A DNA stretch of 64,000 nt from Brevibacillus_H sp041920465. GTDB taxonomy: Bacteria > Bacillota > Bacilli > Brevibacillales > Brevibacillaceae. The translations under genes and the position numbers were made by a program. Shown here piece by piece: positions 34,139-42,382 of this stretch. How positions within the stretch are numbered: position 1 is the first letter of the stretch; every line of letters begins with the position of its first letter. Where the stretch lies: the NCBI GenBank assembly GCA_041920465.1, contig JBHGXW010000069.1:1-64000 (forward strand). The letters are read 5' to 3'. The notes under the pieces were generated by a model. It was not told where the DNA came from. It made no database searches and saw only the letters and a program-made list of their open reading frames with translations.

Positions 34139-35154
34139 GTGGAACCATTACGTTAGCGCACGGTGAGGGCGGGCAAGAAACTCATCAATTAATCTCCAAG
34201 CTGTTTACCCGTTACTTCGGCAATCAGGCAGAATCCCAGTTTGACGGGGCCGTGCTTCGCTTCAACGAACGAGAAACGGCGGGTGAGTTGGTGATGACGA
34301 CAGACAGCTTCGTCGTGCAGCCGCTCTTTTTCCCCGGTGGAAATATCGGCAAACTGGCAGTGGCAGGTACGGTGAATGATTTGGCCGTCTCGGGAGCAAT
34401 CCCCGCCTACCTGACCGTAGCTTTTATTCTGGAAGAAGGATTTTCGCTGGAAGCATTGGAGCAAATCGTCTCTTCCATGTCAGAAGAAGCTATCAAAGCA
34501 GGGATTCGCGTTGTCGCAGGAGATACCAAGGTAGTGGAGCGGGGCAAGGCAGACGGCGTCTTTATCAACACAACGGGAATTGGGTTTCGTCCGGCTGAAG
34601 CCGCTCAACTCTCTCCCGCACAGATTGAAGCGGGAGACGCGATCATCGTTACGGGAACGGTCGGCGCTCACGGCACGGCTATCCTGCTGGAGAGGGAAAA
34701 TTTCGGGATTGAACACCAAGCCAAAAGTGACTGTGCCAGCTTGAACCGAATGCTGCTTGCCGTTTTGCAAAAGCATACAGGCATTCGCCTGATGCGGGAT
34801 GCGACCCGCGGCGGCTTGGCGACCGTCTTGGTTGAATGGGCGGAGGATTTCGATCTTACACTGGAGCTGGAGGAAGAGAAAGTTCCCGTCTCGCAGCCGG
34901 TGATCGGCATTTCCCGTATACTTGGCTATGATCCGCTCTATTTGGCTAATGAAGGAAAAGCGGTTATTTTGGCTGATCGCAAGGAAGCGGAAGCGGTGCT
35001 TGAAACCCTGCGCCAATACGAGGAAGGCAGGGAAGCAGCCATTGTCGGCTCTGTCCGGCAAAAAACGGGCGCTCAAGCACTCCTTTGCACCCCGCTTGGC
35101 ACACACAGGCGCTTGAGCCGGCTCACAGGAATTCAACTGCCGCGCATTTGCTAA
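34135..35154 (+). CDS. hypE: Hydrogenase expression/formation protein HypE
   Basis: Dehydrates the thiocarbamate on its own C-terminal Cys to thiocyanate, the cyanide donor. 339 aa. The TTG start at 34135 overlaps the hypD stop (TTGA) and gives MSGTITLAHGEGGQET, the normal N-terminus. ATP-site motifs GNIGKLAVAGTVNDLAVSG and VVAGDTKVVERG are clear. It ends in PRIC, with the reactive C-terminal cysteine intact. Last gene of the hydrogenase operon. Confidence 0.97.
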   Translation: MSGTITLAHGEGGQETHQLISKLFTRYFGNQAESQFDGAVLRFNERETAGELVMTTDSFVVQPLFFPGGNIGKLAVAGTVNDLAVSGAIPAYLTVAFILEEGFSLEALEQIVSSMSEEAIKAGIRVVAGDTKVVERGKADGVFINTTGIGFRPAEAAQLSPAQIEAGDAIIVTGTVGAHGTAILLERENFGIEHQAKSDCASLNRMLLAVLQKHTGIRLMRDATRGGLATVLVEWAEDFDLTLELEEEKVPVSQPVIGISRILGYDPLYLANEGKAVILADRKEAEAVLETLRQYEEGREAAIVGSVRQKTGAQALLCTPLGTHRRLSRLTGIQLPRIC

Positions 35155-35201
35155 AACACGCAAGGAGCCAGTGGCCCCACCCGGCGCAAACTCTACATGA
35201 A

Positions 35202-35231
35202 AACCCGGCACTCCCAGATGCCGGGTTTTTC
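35202..35231 (+). terminator. Terminator of the hydrogenase operon
   Basis: AACCCGGCA / TGCCGGGTT stem, 8-nt loop, T tract. Confidence 0.9.
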
Positions 35232-35366
35232 CGTAAACTGTTCATTTTTTTGAACGACAATATTGGGAAGAAATTGTGACATGAGATGAAAATCCTATGT
35301 TTTTTGGCTAATAGGTAGTACATTGTCATTACAGACAAAGAAAACATTCAGGGTTGGTGTGATACG

Positions 35367-37067
35367 ATGAGGATAACCGTTGCCAGAAAACTTTTGATCG
35401 GATTTGGTTGTATCTTGCTCATCATCGGTTTGCTAGGCATAAACAGCATAGTAGAAATGAGAGAGATAAACAGCAGATCAACGGATATCGCGGAAAGCTG
35501 GCTGCCTTCGGTTAAGTATGTTGAAGAGATCAATTTCCTGACGGAGCATATCATCGCTACGGAATTGAAGCATGTCTTGGCACCAAACAAACAGTACATG
35601 GAAATCTATCAGGAAGAGCTGGATAAAACCTTCACCAGACTCAATCAGACGTTTGATGAATATGAAAAACTGATTGATTCCGATGAAGAACGGAGCAACT
35701 ACACCAAACTGCGTGAAGAATGGGACAAATATTTGGTAATACATAATCAAGTTTTGGAAGCCAGCCGAAACAACGATAGTCAGCATTCAGCAGAATTGGT
35801 TCGGAATGCCGATAACCAATTTCACATGATGCAAGTTTATCTGGATAAGCTGCTCAAGATTAATACGGATGGCGCCCAAAAAGCAAGCGATGAGGCCTCT
35901 TCACTCTATCAAAACGGGATGTATTTAACGATTGTGCTCATCGTGCTGTCCGTTGCGGCAGGCACTGCTATCAATATAATCAACAGCCGCGTCATTTCCC
36001 GTCCGATTTGCAAAGTTGCAGAGCTGGCTGAAACGATTGCTGCTGGTGATCTGACGGCAGAAGAAGTGGTGGTAAAAAACAAAGATGAAATTGGCGATTT
36101 AACCCGTTCCTTTAATAAAATGAAGCAAAACCTGAAGAAAATGATCAAACAGGTTAGTGAAAGCGCGGAGCAGGTAGCTTCCTCATCAGAAGAGTTATTT
36201 GCCGGTACGGAACAAGTGACAAGCGCATCAACAGAAGTTGCACAAACAATCCAGCAAATGTCCACCGGATCAAAAATCGTCGCTCAAACAGGGGAAGAAT
36301 GTGCGCATGGCATGGAGGAAGCGGCAAGCGGCATTCAACGAATAGCTGAATCGACAATGACTGTTTCGGAAATGGCGTCAGATGCGATGAAAGAGGCGGA
36401 ACAAGGTAATCTTGCGATCCGCAATGCGGTTAACCAGATGAATACGATCCGAGAAACCGTCGACGAATCGACTCACCTTGTCAAAGAATTGGGCAGACAG
36501 TCTGAACAAATTGGAAATATTACGGCGGTCATCAGCGAGATCACATCCCAGACCAATTTGCTTGCGCTTAACGCAGCCATTGAGGCAGCCCGGGCGGGAG
36601 AGCATGGACGGGGATTTGCCGTTGTAGCAGATGAAGTGAGGAAGTTAGCAGAACAATCAAAGGAATCGGCAAGCCAAATCGTCGCTTTGATTCAAGAGAT
36701 TCAATCCGGAGTAAAAAAGGTAATTGAGTCAATGGAGAAAGGGACAAGTGAAGCTGTAACCGGTGTAAACATCATCCATACAGCAGGGGATTCGTTCGGC
36801 AAAATCTTCTCTTCCATCCAAAAGGTTACGGAACAGATTCAGGAGATCTCTGCCGCTTCCGAGCAATTATCAGCCAGTGCCGAAGAGGTAACCGCGTCAG
36901 TCGAAGGCATGTCCAAGCTTGCCAACGATTCTGCGGCCATGTCGGTCAACGTCGCAAAAGTATCGGAAGAGCAGCTTGCATCCATGGAGGAGATTAGCGC
37001 AGTTTCGGATTCTCTCAGCAAAATGGCTGCCGAGCTGAAAAACGTTTTGAATAAGTTTAAGCTGTAG
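35367..37067 (+). CDS. Methyl-accepting chemotaxis protein
   Basis: Transmembrane chemoreceptor, 566 aa. TM1 is at about residues 8-28. A four-helix-bundle type sensor of about 155 residues follows, rich in charged helix and without a clear cofactor site, then TM2 at about 188-210 and a HAMP domain. The cytoplasmic coiled coil has the hairpin tip EITSQTNLLALNAAIEAARA, which binds CheW/CheA. No chemotaxis or flagellar genes are nearby, so it is an orphan receptor. It is placed after the hydrogenase operon, but a terminator separates the two. The ligand is unknown. Confidence 0.94.
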   Translation: MRITVARKLLIGFGCILLIIGLLGINSIVEMREINSRSTDIAESWLPSVKYVEEINFLTEHIIATELKHVLAPNKQYMEIYQEELDKTFTRLNQTFDEYEKLIDSDEERSNYTKLREEWDKYLVIHNQVLEASRNNDSQHSAELVRNADNQFHMMQVYLDKLLKINTDGAQKASDEASSLYQNGMYLTIVLIVLSVAAGTAINIINSRVISRPICKVAELAETIAAGDLTAEEVVVKNKDEIGDLTRSFNKMKQNLKKMIKQVSESAEQVASSSEELFAGTEQVTSASTEVAQTIQQMSTGSKIVAQTGEECAHGMEEAASGIQRIAESTMTVSEMASDAMKEAEQGNLAIRNAVNQMNTIRETVDESTHLVKELGRQSEQIGNITAVISEITSQTNLLALNAAIEAARAGEHGRGFAVVADEVRKLAEQSKESASQIVALIQEIQSGVKKVIESMEKGTSEAVTGVNIIHTAGDSFGKIFSSIQKVTEQIQEISAASEQLSASAEEVTASVEGMSKLANDSAAMSVNVAKVSEEQLASMEEISAVSDSLSKMAAELKNVLNKFKL

Positions 37068-37097
37068 CCGTACCGTGATATAGTCGTGATCTGGTTG

Positions 37098-37145
37098 AAC
37101 CCCCCGCCTGTCGAATGAAACAGTGGCGATAGCCGGGGGTTTTTA
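37098..37145. terminator. Terminator between the chemoreceptor and a convergent small gene
   Basis: AACCCCC...GGGGGTT stem with an extended loop and TTTTTAT on the plus side; the stop codon of the minus-strand gene lies at its edge, so it may serve both. Confidence 0.7.
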
Positions 37146-37463
37146 TCTGTGCTTGATCGAATCAAGCAAGTCTGCGATGGTAAGCCCGCTCATTTCATCA
37201 AGCAACCTATCCATTTTCGTTTTTTGCCGAAGGGACCCTCCCAGGACAATCTGCACATTCTGATCTCTATCCAGTTGAACGGAATCAACCGATAACGTAT
37301 TCGTTAAAAGAGCAGCGATAACGGCCAATTGCTCTGGAGACAGTTCTTTGCCAAACAGTTCTTTCAGCTTATCTTTTTTGCCTTTCTGGTCATTCTGCTT
37401 TTGATCATTACAGTTGTCTTGGTTGTTTTTGTTTCCGTTTTTCTTGTTATTCCCTTTCGGCAT
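37143..37463 (-). CDS. Asn/Lys-rich small protein, 106 aa, unknown
   Basis: I do not recognise a family. The first 30 residues are almost all Lys, Asn, Asp and Gln (MPKGNNKKNGNKNNQD...), a low-complexity head. The rest is a compact helical domain (ELSPEQLAVIAALLTNTLSV, then a short DRDQNVQIVLGGSL hairpin and MSGLTIADLLDSIKHR). It has no Cys, signal or membrane segment. It is the last of three small minus-strand genes (37830-37143). A spore or sporulation role is a guess from the composition and the company of other small spore-type proteins. Confidence 0.65.
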   Translation of the reverse strand: MPKGNNKKNGNKNNQDNCNDQKQNDQKGKKDKLKELFGKELSPEQLAVIAALLTNTLSVDSVQLDRDQNVQIVLGGSLRQKTKMDRLLDEMSGLTIADLLDSIKHR

Positions 37464-37486
37464 TATAATTCACCTATTCGGATAAT

Positions 37487-37618
37487 CTAGCTAATCGGGA
37501 CCAGAACGGCATCACCGCCGGGCTCTGTTCCGGGAGGCCCAGTTAAAAAAGAAACAGCAATCACGATTACTACAATGAGCAGGAAGGTCCGTTGTATTTC
37601 TTCTTCACTAAGCATCAT
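37487..37618 (-). CDS. Single-pass small membrane protein, 43 aa, unknown
   Basis: ATG at 37618 with AAGGGAG 9 nt upstream, 43 codons, TAG. The product begins MMLSEEEIQR, followed by one hydrophobic helix (TFLLIVVIVIAVSFLTG) and a Gly/Pro-rich acidic tail ending in LVPIS. The family is unknown to me. It lies 23 nt upstream of the Asn/Lys-rich gene and is probably co-transcribed with it. Confidence 0.65.
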   Translation of the reverse strand: MMLSEEEIQRTFLLIVVIVIAVSFLTGPPGTEPGGDAVLVPIS

Positions 37619-37692
37619 TGGATTTACTCCCTTTTTGCTCTATTCTATGCAGAAAAAGTTGAAATGGTAATTTATTTGGGGCATGAATTACG

Positions 37693-37830
37693 CTACCCTT
37701 TTATCGAGTGCAGCCATTCGGTGTAACACTCATCACATAGGAGTTCGTCACGTTCCTGTGTTCCTTGGAAAAAGGTGATCATGTGCGCGTTTTCTGTTTC
37801 GTGTTCACAGTAGTAGCAAGTGTAGGTCAT
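37693..37830 (-). CDS. Small zinc-ribbon-like protein, 45 aa, unknown
   Basis: ATG at 37830 preceded by AGGAGGG, 45 codons, TAG. The sequence begins MTYTCYYCEHETENAHMI and has a second pair near the end (LLCDECYTEWLH), so four Cys in CxxC...CxxC form with a central His/Met; a zinc ribbon is likely. Function unknown. It heads a small minus-strand cluster with the 43-aa and 106-aa genes. Confidence 0.7.
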   Translation of the reverse strand: MTYTCYYCEHETENAHMITFFQGTQERDELLCDECYTEWLHSIKG

Positions 37831-38036
37831 AGTTTCGTTCCCTCCTGAGATTTTATACCGCTTTTGTTGTTAGCATGTCCGTTAGCTGGTTGTTTCTAAT
37901 TGGAAAAATTTATCCTGTTTTTGATCAATCAAAGGGACAGCCAACGTGCCGGTTTACGAAGGAGGAACCCGACCTCTACCCGTATGGGAAAAAGTACAAA
38001 TAATAACAAATGATTAAAATGGTAAAAAATGTTAAA

Positions 38037-38645
38037 TGACCCCCGTCAAGTAGACCGTACAAAAAATAAAAATCGGTTAAGCGGCCTTGGTCCTGAATTC
38101 CCTGGGACTGAGGCCGCTTAGTTTTGCCTGTAATCGCTCGTTATTGTAAAAACGGATGGAGTCATCTATGTCTTTTTTGAGTTCCTCAAAGATTCAACCA
38201 TTTGTAATAGCTGGAGCTTGAAATCCCTGCGATTTCACACAAAGCCTGCACACTGAAAGGTCCTTCTTGCTGAACGGCTTGAATGGCAAGGTAGACATTT
38301 TCCTGACGATGCCCGCTTAGCGTCGCCTCCTTTCGAATTCCTGTAACTTTTTTAAGAACGCATTTTCCGCCCGAAGCCGCTCATTTTCATACTCCAGCTT
38401 CTTCATCGTGAGCTTTTGACGATCCGTCGGTTAACTCCTCAGGCGCTTTTTTTCGCCCCCGACCATCCTGTAAAGCCTCCTGACCTCCATCTTCGTACTT
38501 CTTTACCCATTCGATTGCGGGCCTTAACACCAATCTGGCCACTTTCAATTTCTTGTATGATGGTTAATTTCTCTAACGCACTGTATTGTACTTTGGGCAT
38601 GAAAAAGCCCCCCTCACAGTAGCAGGTTTTATTATTTAACCTGTG
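38037..38645 (-). mobile_element. Decayed IS3-family (IS150-like) element
   Basis: A remnant read on the minus strand. OrfA starts at 38600 (MPKVQYSALEKLTIIQEIES) and continues in other frames as AIEWVKKYEDGGQEALQDGR and KKLEYENERLRAENAFLKKL, so it has at least two frameshifts and an internal loss in its helix-turn-helix. OrfB survives only as its beginning (QEGPFSVQALCEIAGISSSY) fused to its last residues (FYNNERLQAKLSGLSPREF, stop at 38077); the whole catalytic DDE core is gone. The left end TGACCCCCGTCAAGTAGACC at 38037-38056 looks like an IS end. The right end is not certain; a CTCACAG...CTGTGAG hairpin lies at about 38613-38648. Confidence 0.8.
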
Positions 38646-38681
38646 AGCATATCATAGACTTTTGGAACAGCCCCTTTTTGT

Positions 38682-39053
38682 CTAGAGCCTGATAATCCCT
38701 TCAAACGAGCCTTCCAATACCTTCTTTCCCTCCTGGTTAAAGCACTCCACAGCGGCAGCGATTTCCGCTTTGCTTTCCTGCCGTTCATAACGGGTGACGG
38801 TAACTTCACAGCGAATCGTGTCTCCCGTAAACACCGGCCTGAGAAAGGTAAACTCCATTTTTCTGGCAAGAACATGCAAGTCCCCACCGATTTTTGTCGG
38901 CAAGGTTGCGGTGAGCAAACCATGTACCATCAAACGCCCATGTTCGTCAGGCGTAATATGGTGCGCGCCGTTGTCGCCGGAAATTCTGCAAAACTCTTGC
39001 ACATCCTGCTCGGTAAATGTTCTCTCCCACGTTAGGACATCGCCTGCCTGCAT
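38682..39053 (-). CDS. MaoC-like hot-dog dehydratase
   Basis: Small hot-dog fold protein of the R-specific enoyl-CoA hydratase / MaoC group, 123 aa. The catalytic segment is visible as FCRISGDNGAHHITPDEHGR with the Asp and His in the hydratase motif positions, followed by MVHGLLTATLPTKIGG. I start at the ATG at 39053 (GGGG 7 nt upstream), since an extension to 39164 overlaps the upstream MBL gene and adds no family sequence. It follows the MBL-fold gene closely on the same strand. Substrate unknown; an acyl-CoA thioester is likely. Confidence 0.85.
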   Translation of the reverse strand: MQAGDVLTWERTFTEQDVQEFCRISGDNGAHHITPDEHGRLMVHGLLTATLPTKIGGDLHVLARKMEFTFLRPVFTGDTIRCEVTVTRYERQESKAEIAAAVECFNQEGKKVLEGSFEGIIRL

Positions 39054-39072
39054 AAGCTTCCCCCTTTCTTTA

Positions 39073-40092
39073 TCATGAACGATAACCTTCCGTTGTCCAA
39101 ACGCGAGGCTTGCTACTCCGCTCCATCCATTCCCTGGTTGGCGGCTGATAGGGTGTAGTGGCAATCAGATCATCACCACGCCAGCTTGCGGCTTTGGAGC
39201 GCAGCATTTCATCAAGCAGGATGGGGACAAATTCGTCCGGTTGCAGCTGGAACGAGTAGCGGGCAAAATCCCGGAACCATCCACACGATGGGAGGTAGGT
39301 ATCGATTTCATCTTTTGACAGTCCGTCATACATCATCAGGGTATAGGCAAAAATTCTCTTGCAAGCGTGCCATGCCATCTTTTCCGGCGCATGGAGCCAC
39401 TTTTCCAGCCGATTTCTCGCATGATCAATCGCAACCAAAGGATTATCCAACGCAGGACCATGGCCGGAGAAGGCGTGTCGAATCGGAAGACTGGCCAGCC
39501 GATCCAGGCTTTCGATTGATTGCTGAACGGCAGCGACTCCTTCACGGAAGACATTGATCCAGCCAATGTCATTCTTATGGAAAAGATCGCCACAAATCAA
39601 TATCTTCTCCTCAGGTTCGTACAAAGAGATATGCCCCAATGTATGACCAGGCGTGTGAACAACCTGCAGGATTCGGCGTCCTGTATGAATTTTATCGCCG
39701 TCAGATAGTCTTCTGTCGATCCGGTACTGCTCTACAGGCTGGTCCAACCACTCGGCACAGCATGCCTCCGGGTGGCAGGCGTTAATCAAATCAGCCTCCC
39801 ATTTATGTGCGGCGATCTTTGTACCGTATTTTTTTTGCAGTTGATGATTGCCTCCCACGTGATCACTGTGATAATGGGTGTTCACGACAAGCTGCAGCGT
39901 TTCGGGTGAAATCCCCGCTTCTCTGATTAACCTTTCCGTTTCTGCCCAGTCACTTCCAAATCCGGTATCGACGAGTACAGGGAACTCGTCTTTGATCAGA
40001 ACCATGTTTGCACTGGGAAACGTACGTTCAAAAAAGAGAACCACGTGACAGTTTCCGCCTCCCGACAGCATTTTGATTGAGCGCTCATTCAT
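39073..40092 (-). CDS. MBL-fold metallo-hydrolase
   Basis: Metallo-beta-lactamase fold hydrolase, 339 aa. The zinc motif is THYHSDHVGG (residues ~72-81), followed by the metal His in HTPGHTLGHI, the bridging Asp in ILICGDLFH and the last His in FSGHGPAL. A C-terminal helical extension of about 100 residues (HACKRIFAYTLMMYDGLSKD onward) is of the kind seen in LACTB2-like and thioesterase-like members. The ATG at 40092 has no Shine-Dalgarno site, and a perfect promoter lies so close that the mRNA may be leaderless. It forms a pair with the MaoC gene, so acyl-thioester metabolism is a fair guess. Confidence 0.88.
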   Translation of the reverse strand: MNERSIKMLSGGGNCHVVLFFERTFPSANMVLIKDEFPVLVDTGFGSDWAETERLIREAGISPETLQLVVNTHYHSDHVGGNHQLQKKYGTKIAAHKWEADLINACHPEACCAEWLDQPVEQYRIDRRLSDGDKIHTGRRILQVVHTPGHTLGHISLYEPEEKILICGDLFHKNDIGWINVFREGVAAVQQSIESLDRLASLPIRHAFSGHGPALDNPLVAIDHARNRLEKWLHAPEKMAWHACKRIFAYTLMMYDGLSKDEIDTYLPSCGWFRDFARYSFQLQPDEFVPILLDEMLRSKAASWRGDDLIATTPYQPPTREWMERSSKPRVWTTEGYRS

Positions 40093-40100
40093 TTTCGTTT

Positions 40101-40129
40101 ATTATAAAAAATATTCTGTCAACTGTCAA
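40101..40129 (-). promoter_or_regulatory. Consensus SigA promoter for a possibly leaderless MBL mRNA
   Basis: On the minus strand, TTGACA (40129-40124), 17-bp spacer, TATAAT (40106-40101), a perfect match to both boxes. The -10 ends only 8 nt before the ATG at 40092, so transcription should start at or next to the start codon. TTGACAG occurs twice in tandem at the -35. Confidence 0.8.
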
Positions 40130-40184
40130 CGTATAAAACGCGGATACCACCCCGAGGAAATCAAAATTTACCTGTAAACCAAGC

Positions 40185-40216
40185 GTCCCGTCCCACTAAG
40201 ACAGTGAGACGGGATG
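40185..40216 (-). terminator. Hairpin after the glycyl-tRNA synthetase gene
   Basis: GTCCCGTC-CCAC / GTGAG-ACGGGAT stem, 64 nt after the glyQS stop. The U tract is poor on the minus strand (CGCTTGGTTT), so strength is uncertain. Confidence 0.55.
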
Positions 40217-40279
40217 TTTCTTGGCTGCTTTTTGGGATTCAATCATTCGGGGTTCCTCTTTTGAGACAGCCCCTGTATT

Positions 40280-41668
40280 TTAAAATTTGATCTTCTCCAA
40301 CAAGTAAGCCTTCAGGTCGGCAATAGGCATGCGAACCTGCTGCATAGAGTCACGCTCGCGCACGGTTACCTGGCCGTCTGTTTGAGAATCGAAGTCGTAC
40401 GTAATGCAGAACGGAGTACCGATTTCGTCTTGGCGGCGGTAGCGTTTGCCGATGGAACCGGATTCGTCGAAATCACAGTTGAATTCGGCTGATAAATCCG
40501 CAAATACTTTGGCTGCATCTTCAGATAGTTTTTTGGACAGCGGCAGAATGGCCGCTTTAACCGGAGCAAGCGCCGGATGGAAGCGCAGAACGGTTCGCTT
40601 GTCGCCTTCACCCAGATCTTCCTCGTCATAGGCATTGATCAAAAACGCCAAGGTTACGCGGTCAGCGCCAAGGGATGGCTCAATGCAATACGGAATATAT
40701 TTTTCGTTTGTTTCAGGGTCGAGATAATGGAAGTCTTCTCCGGAATGCTCCATGTGACGAGACAAGTCGAAGTCGGTACGGTCGGCAATTCCCCACAGCT
40801 CTCCCCAACCGAACGGGAATTTGTATTCTATGTCACTGGTTGCGTTGCTGTAGTGAGACAATTCATCTGCCGTATGGTCGCGCAGGCGGATGTTCTCTTC
40901 TTTCATGCCCAATTGAAGCAGCCAGTTGAAGCAGAAGCCACGCCAGTATTCGAACCATTTCATGTCTTCGCCTGGCTTGCAGAAAAACTCCAGTTCCATT
41001 TGTTCGAACTCGCGGGTACGGAACGTGAAGTTACCTGGTGTGATTTCGTTTCGGAAGCTTTTGCCGATTTGGGCGATGCCAAACGGAATTTTTTTGCGCA
41101 TGGTTCGCTGTACATTTTTAAAGTTGACGAAAATTCCTTGAGCCGTTTCCGGACGGAGAAAAATTTCGTTTGCGGACGTTTCGGTTACTCCTTGGAACGT
41201 TTTGAACATCAAATTGAACTGGCGAATGTCGGTAAATTCCTTGGATCCGCAATCCGGGCAGGCGATGTCATGTTCTTTGATCAAGCGTGCCATCTCGTCA
41301 AACGACAAACCGTCCACGATAATCTCGATGCCCTTTTCGCCCAGTGCGTTTTCGATCAGCTTGTCTGCGCGATGACGGGCTTTGCATTGTTTGCAATCGA
41401 TCATCGGATCGTTGAAGTTGCCTACGTGACCGGAAGCCACCCAGGTTTTGGGGTTCATCAGAATGGCGGAATCAAGTCCCACATTGTAAGGAGATTCCTG
41501 GATAAATTTTTTCCACCAGGCTTTTTTGACGTTGTTTTTCAGTTCAACGCCAAGCGGGCCGTAGTCCCATGTGTTGGCAAGGCCGCCGTAAATTTCGGAG
41601 CCAGGGAATACAAAACCCCGGTGTTTGGCTAAAGCGACAATTTGATCCATCGTTACCTTTTGACTCAT
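40280..41668 (-). CDS. glyQS: Glycyl-tRNA synthetase (single-chain class II)
   Basis: Charges tRNA-Gly; homodimeric class II form, 462 aa. I start at the ATG at 41668 (MSQKVTMDQIVALAKHRGF), with AGGAGTG upstream; an extension to 41716 would enter the T-box terminator. Motif 1 region WDYGPLGVELKNNVKKAWW, the Cys-rich insert CKQCKARHR ... CPDCGSKEF, motif 2 (GKSFRNEITPGNFTFRTREF) and the C-terminal anticodon-binding domain (ILPLSKKLSEDAAKVFADL) are visible. It is controlled by a T-box directly upstream. The long plus-strand frame facing it (40577-41632) is a shadow. Confidence 0.97.
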   Translation of the reverse strand: MSQKVTMDQIVALAKHRGFVFPGSEIYGGLANTWDYGPLGVELKNNVKKAWWKKFIQESPYNVGLDSAILMNPKTWVASGHVGNFNDPMIDCKQCKARHRADKLIENALGEKGIEIIVDGLSFDEMARLIKEHDIACPDCGSKEFTDIRQFNLMFKTFQGVTETSANEIFLRPETAQGIFVNFKNVQRTMRKKIPFGIAQIGKSFRNEITPGNFTFRTREFEQMELEFFCKPGEDMKWFEYWRGFCFNWLLQLGMKEENIRLRDHTADELSHYSNATSDIEYKFPFGWGELWGIADRTDFDLSRHMEHSGEDFHYLDPETNEKYIPYCIEPSLGADRVTLAFLINAYDEEDLGEGDKRTVLRFHPALAPVKAAILPLSKKLSEDAAKVFADLSAEFNCDFDESGSIGKRYRRQDEIGTPFCITYDFDSQTDGQVTVRERDSMQQVRMPIADLKAYLLEKIKF

Positions 41669-41717
41669 CTCTTTCACTCCTGTTTCGTGGTTATGAATGT
41701 AGTCGGTATTTTTCAAA

Positions 41718-41940
41718 TAAAAAAACCCTCATCCCGCATGTACACATGTAAGGGACGAGAGTTATCTCCCGCGGTTCCACCCTACTTGACGCTTTAAAGC
41801 GCCCGCCTTCGTTACGAATTGGCTCCAGACTGCCGTTCATAAACCGTCCATACCGGGCTTCCACCATCCCCGGCTCGCTTGTATGGCCAGGTGTTTACTA
41901 CTCCTGTCCTTCACAGCCAGCATATAGAACTTGATGGTAA
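41718..41940 (-). promoter_or_regulatory. T-box riboswitch of glyQS
   Basis: On the minus strand the antiterminator T-box AGGGTGGAACCGCGGG is at 41783-41768. The terminator follows: a CTCGTCCC / GGGATGAG stem with a T7 tract ending at about 41718. The upstream stem I region has the AG-bulge-like GGAGTAGTAAACA. The specifier codon cannot be fixed by eye, but uncharged tRNA-Gly is the expected ligand. Confidence 0.93.
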
Positions 41941-42117
41941 GAATGATAGCAAAGGATACCTGTAAAGTCAATTCAGGCCGTCGTTTATTCCACCTAATTC
42001 ATTCAGACATGTCCATCTTGAGGAGCGAATACAAAAAAATTCGGATAATTCAGGTAACATTTTCAGACATTACAACGTCTAGAAGCTAGAGTCAAATAAG
42101 GATTAGGGGAGATCTTG

Positions 42118-42264
42118 ATGGTAAAGATACAAGGAACACTCGTCTTTTGTATTAATTGTCAAGAACTTATACAGAAAGAACATGCTTCTTCCGTTTTTAA
42201 ATCCGGATTTTATAAAGTCATCTATCCGTTGGCTCAATGCATCAAATGTACATCGACAAAGTAA
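42118..42264 (+). CDS. Small CxxC...CxxC protein, 48 aa
   Basis: ATG at 42118 with AGGGGAG 7 nt upstream, 48 codons, TAA directly at the edge of a strong terminator. The sequence begins MVKIQGTLVFCINCQELIQK and ends AQCIKCTSTK, so two CxxC pairs frame a ~30-residue core with alternating hydrophobic residues, as in a small zinc ribbon. Unknown function. It stands alone between the glyQS leader and a DUF2512 gene. Confidence 0.72.
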   Translation: MVKIQGTLVFCINCQELIQKEHASSVFKSGFYKVIYPLAQCIKCTSTK

Positions 42265-42290
42265 GACTGGACTTTTTGGTCCAGTCTTTT
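42264..42290 (+). terminator. Terminator of the 48-aa gene
   Basis: AGACTGGAC / GTCCAGTCT perfect stem, T-rich 6-nt loop and T tail; the first stem base is the last base of the stop codon. Confidence 0.85.
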
Positions 42291-42382
42291 GCTTTCTAAG
42301 CTTGGGATCCCACTTGGGGTAAATCCGGCAAATCAGGGCATGATAAAAATATCGGGGCAAGGTGTTATGGAGGGGAACCATC

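Noticed and set aside
40577..41632. Long plus-strand open frame (351 aa) facing glyQS
   Set aside because: It is fully antisense to a clear glycyl-tRNA synthetase and arises from its codon bias; no ribosome binding site and no family pattern.
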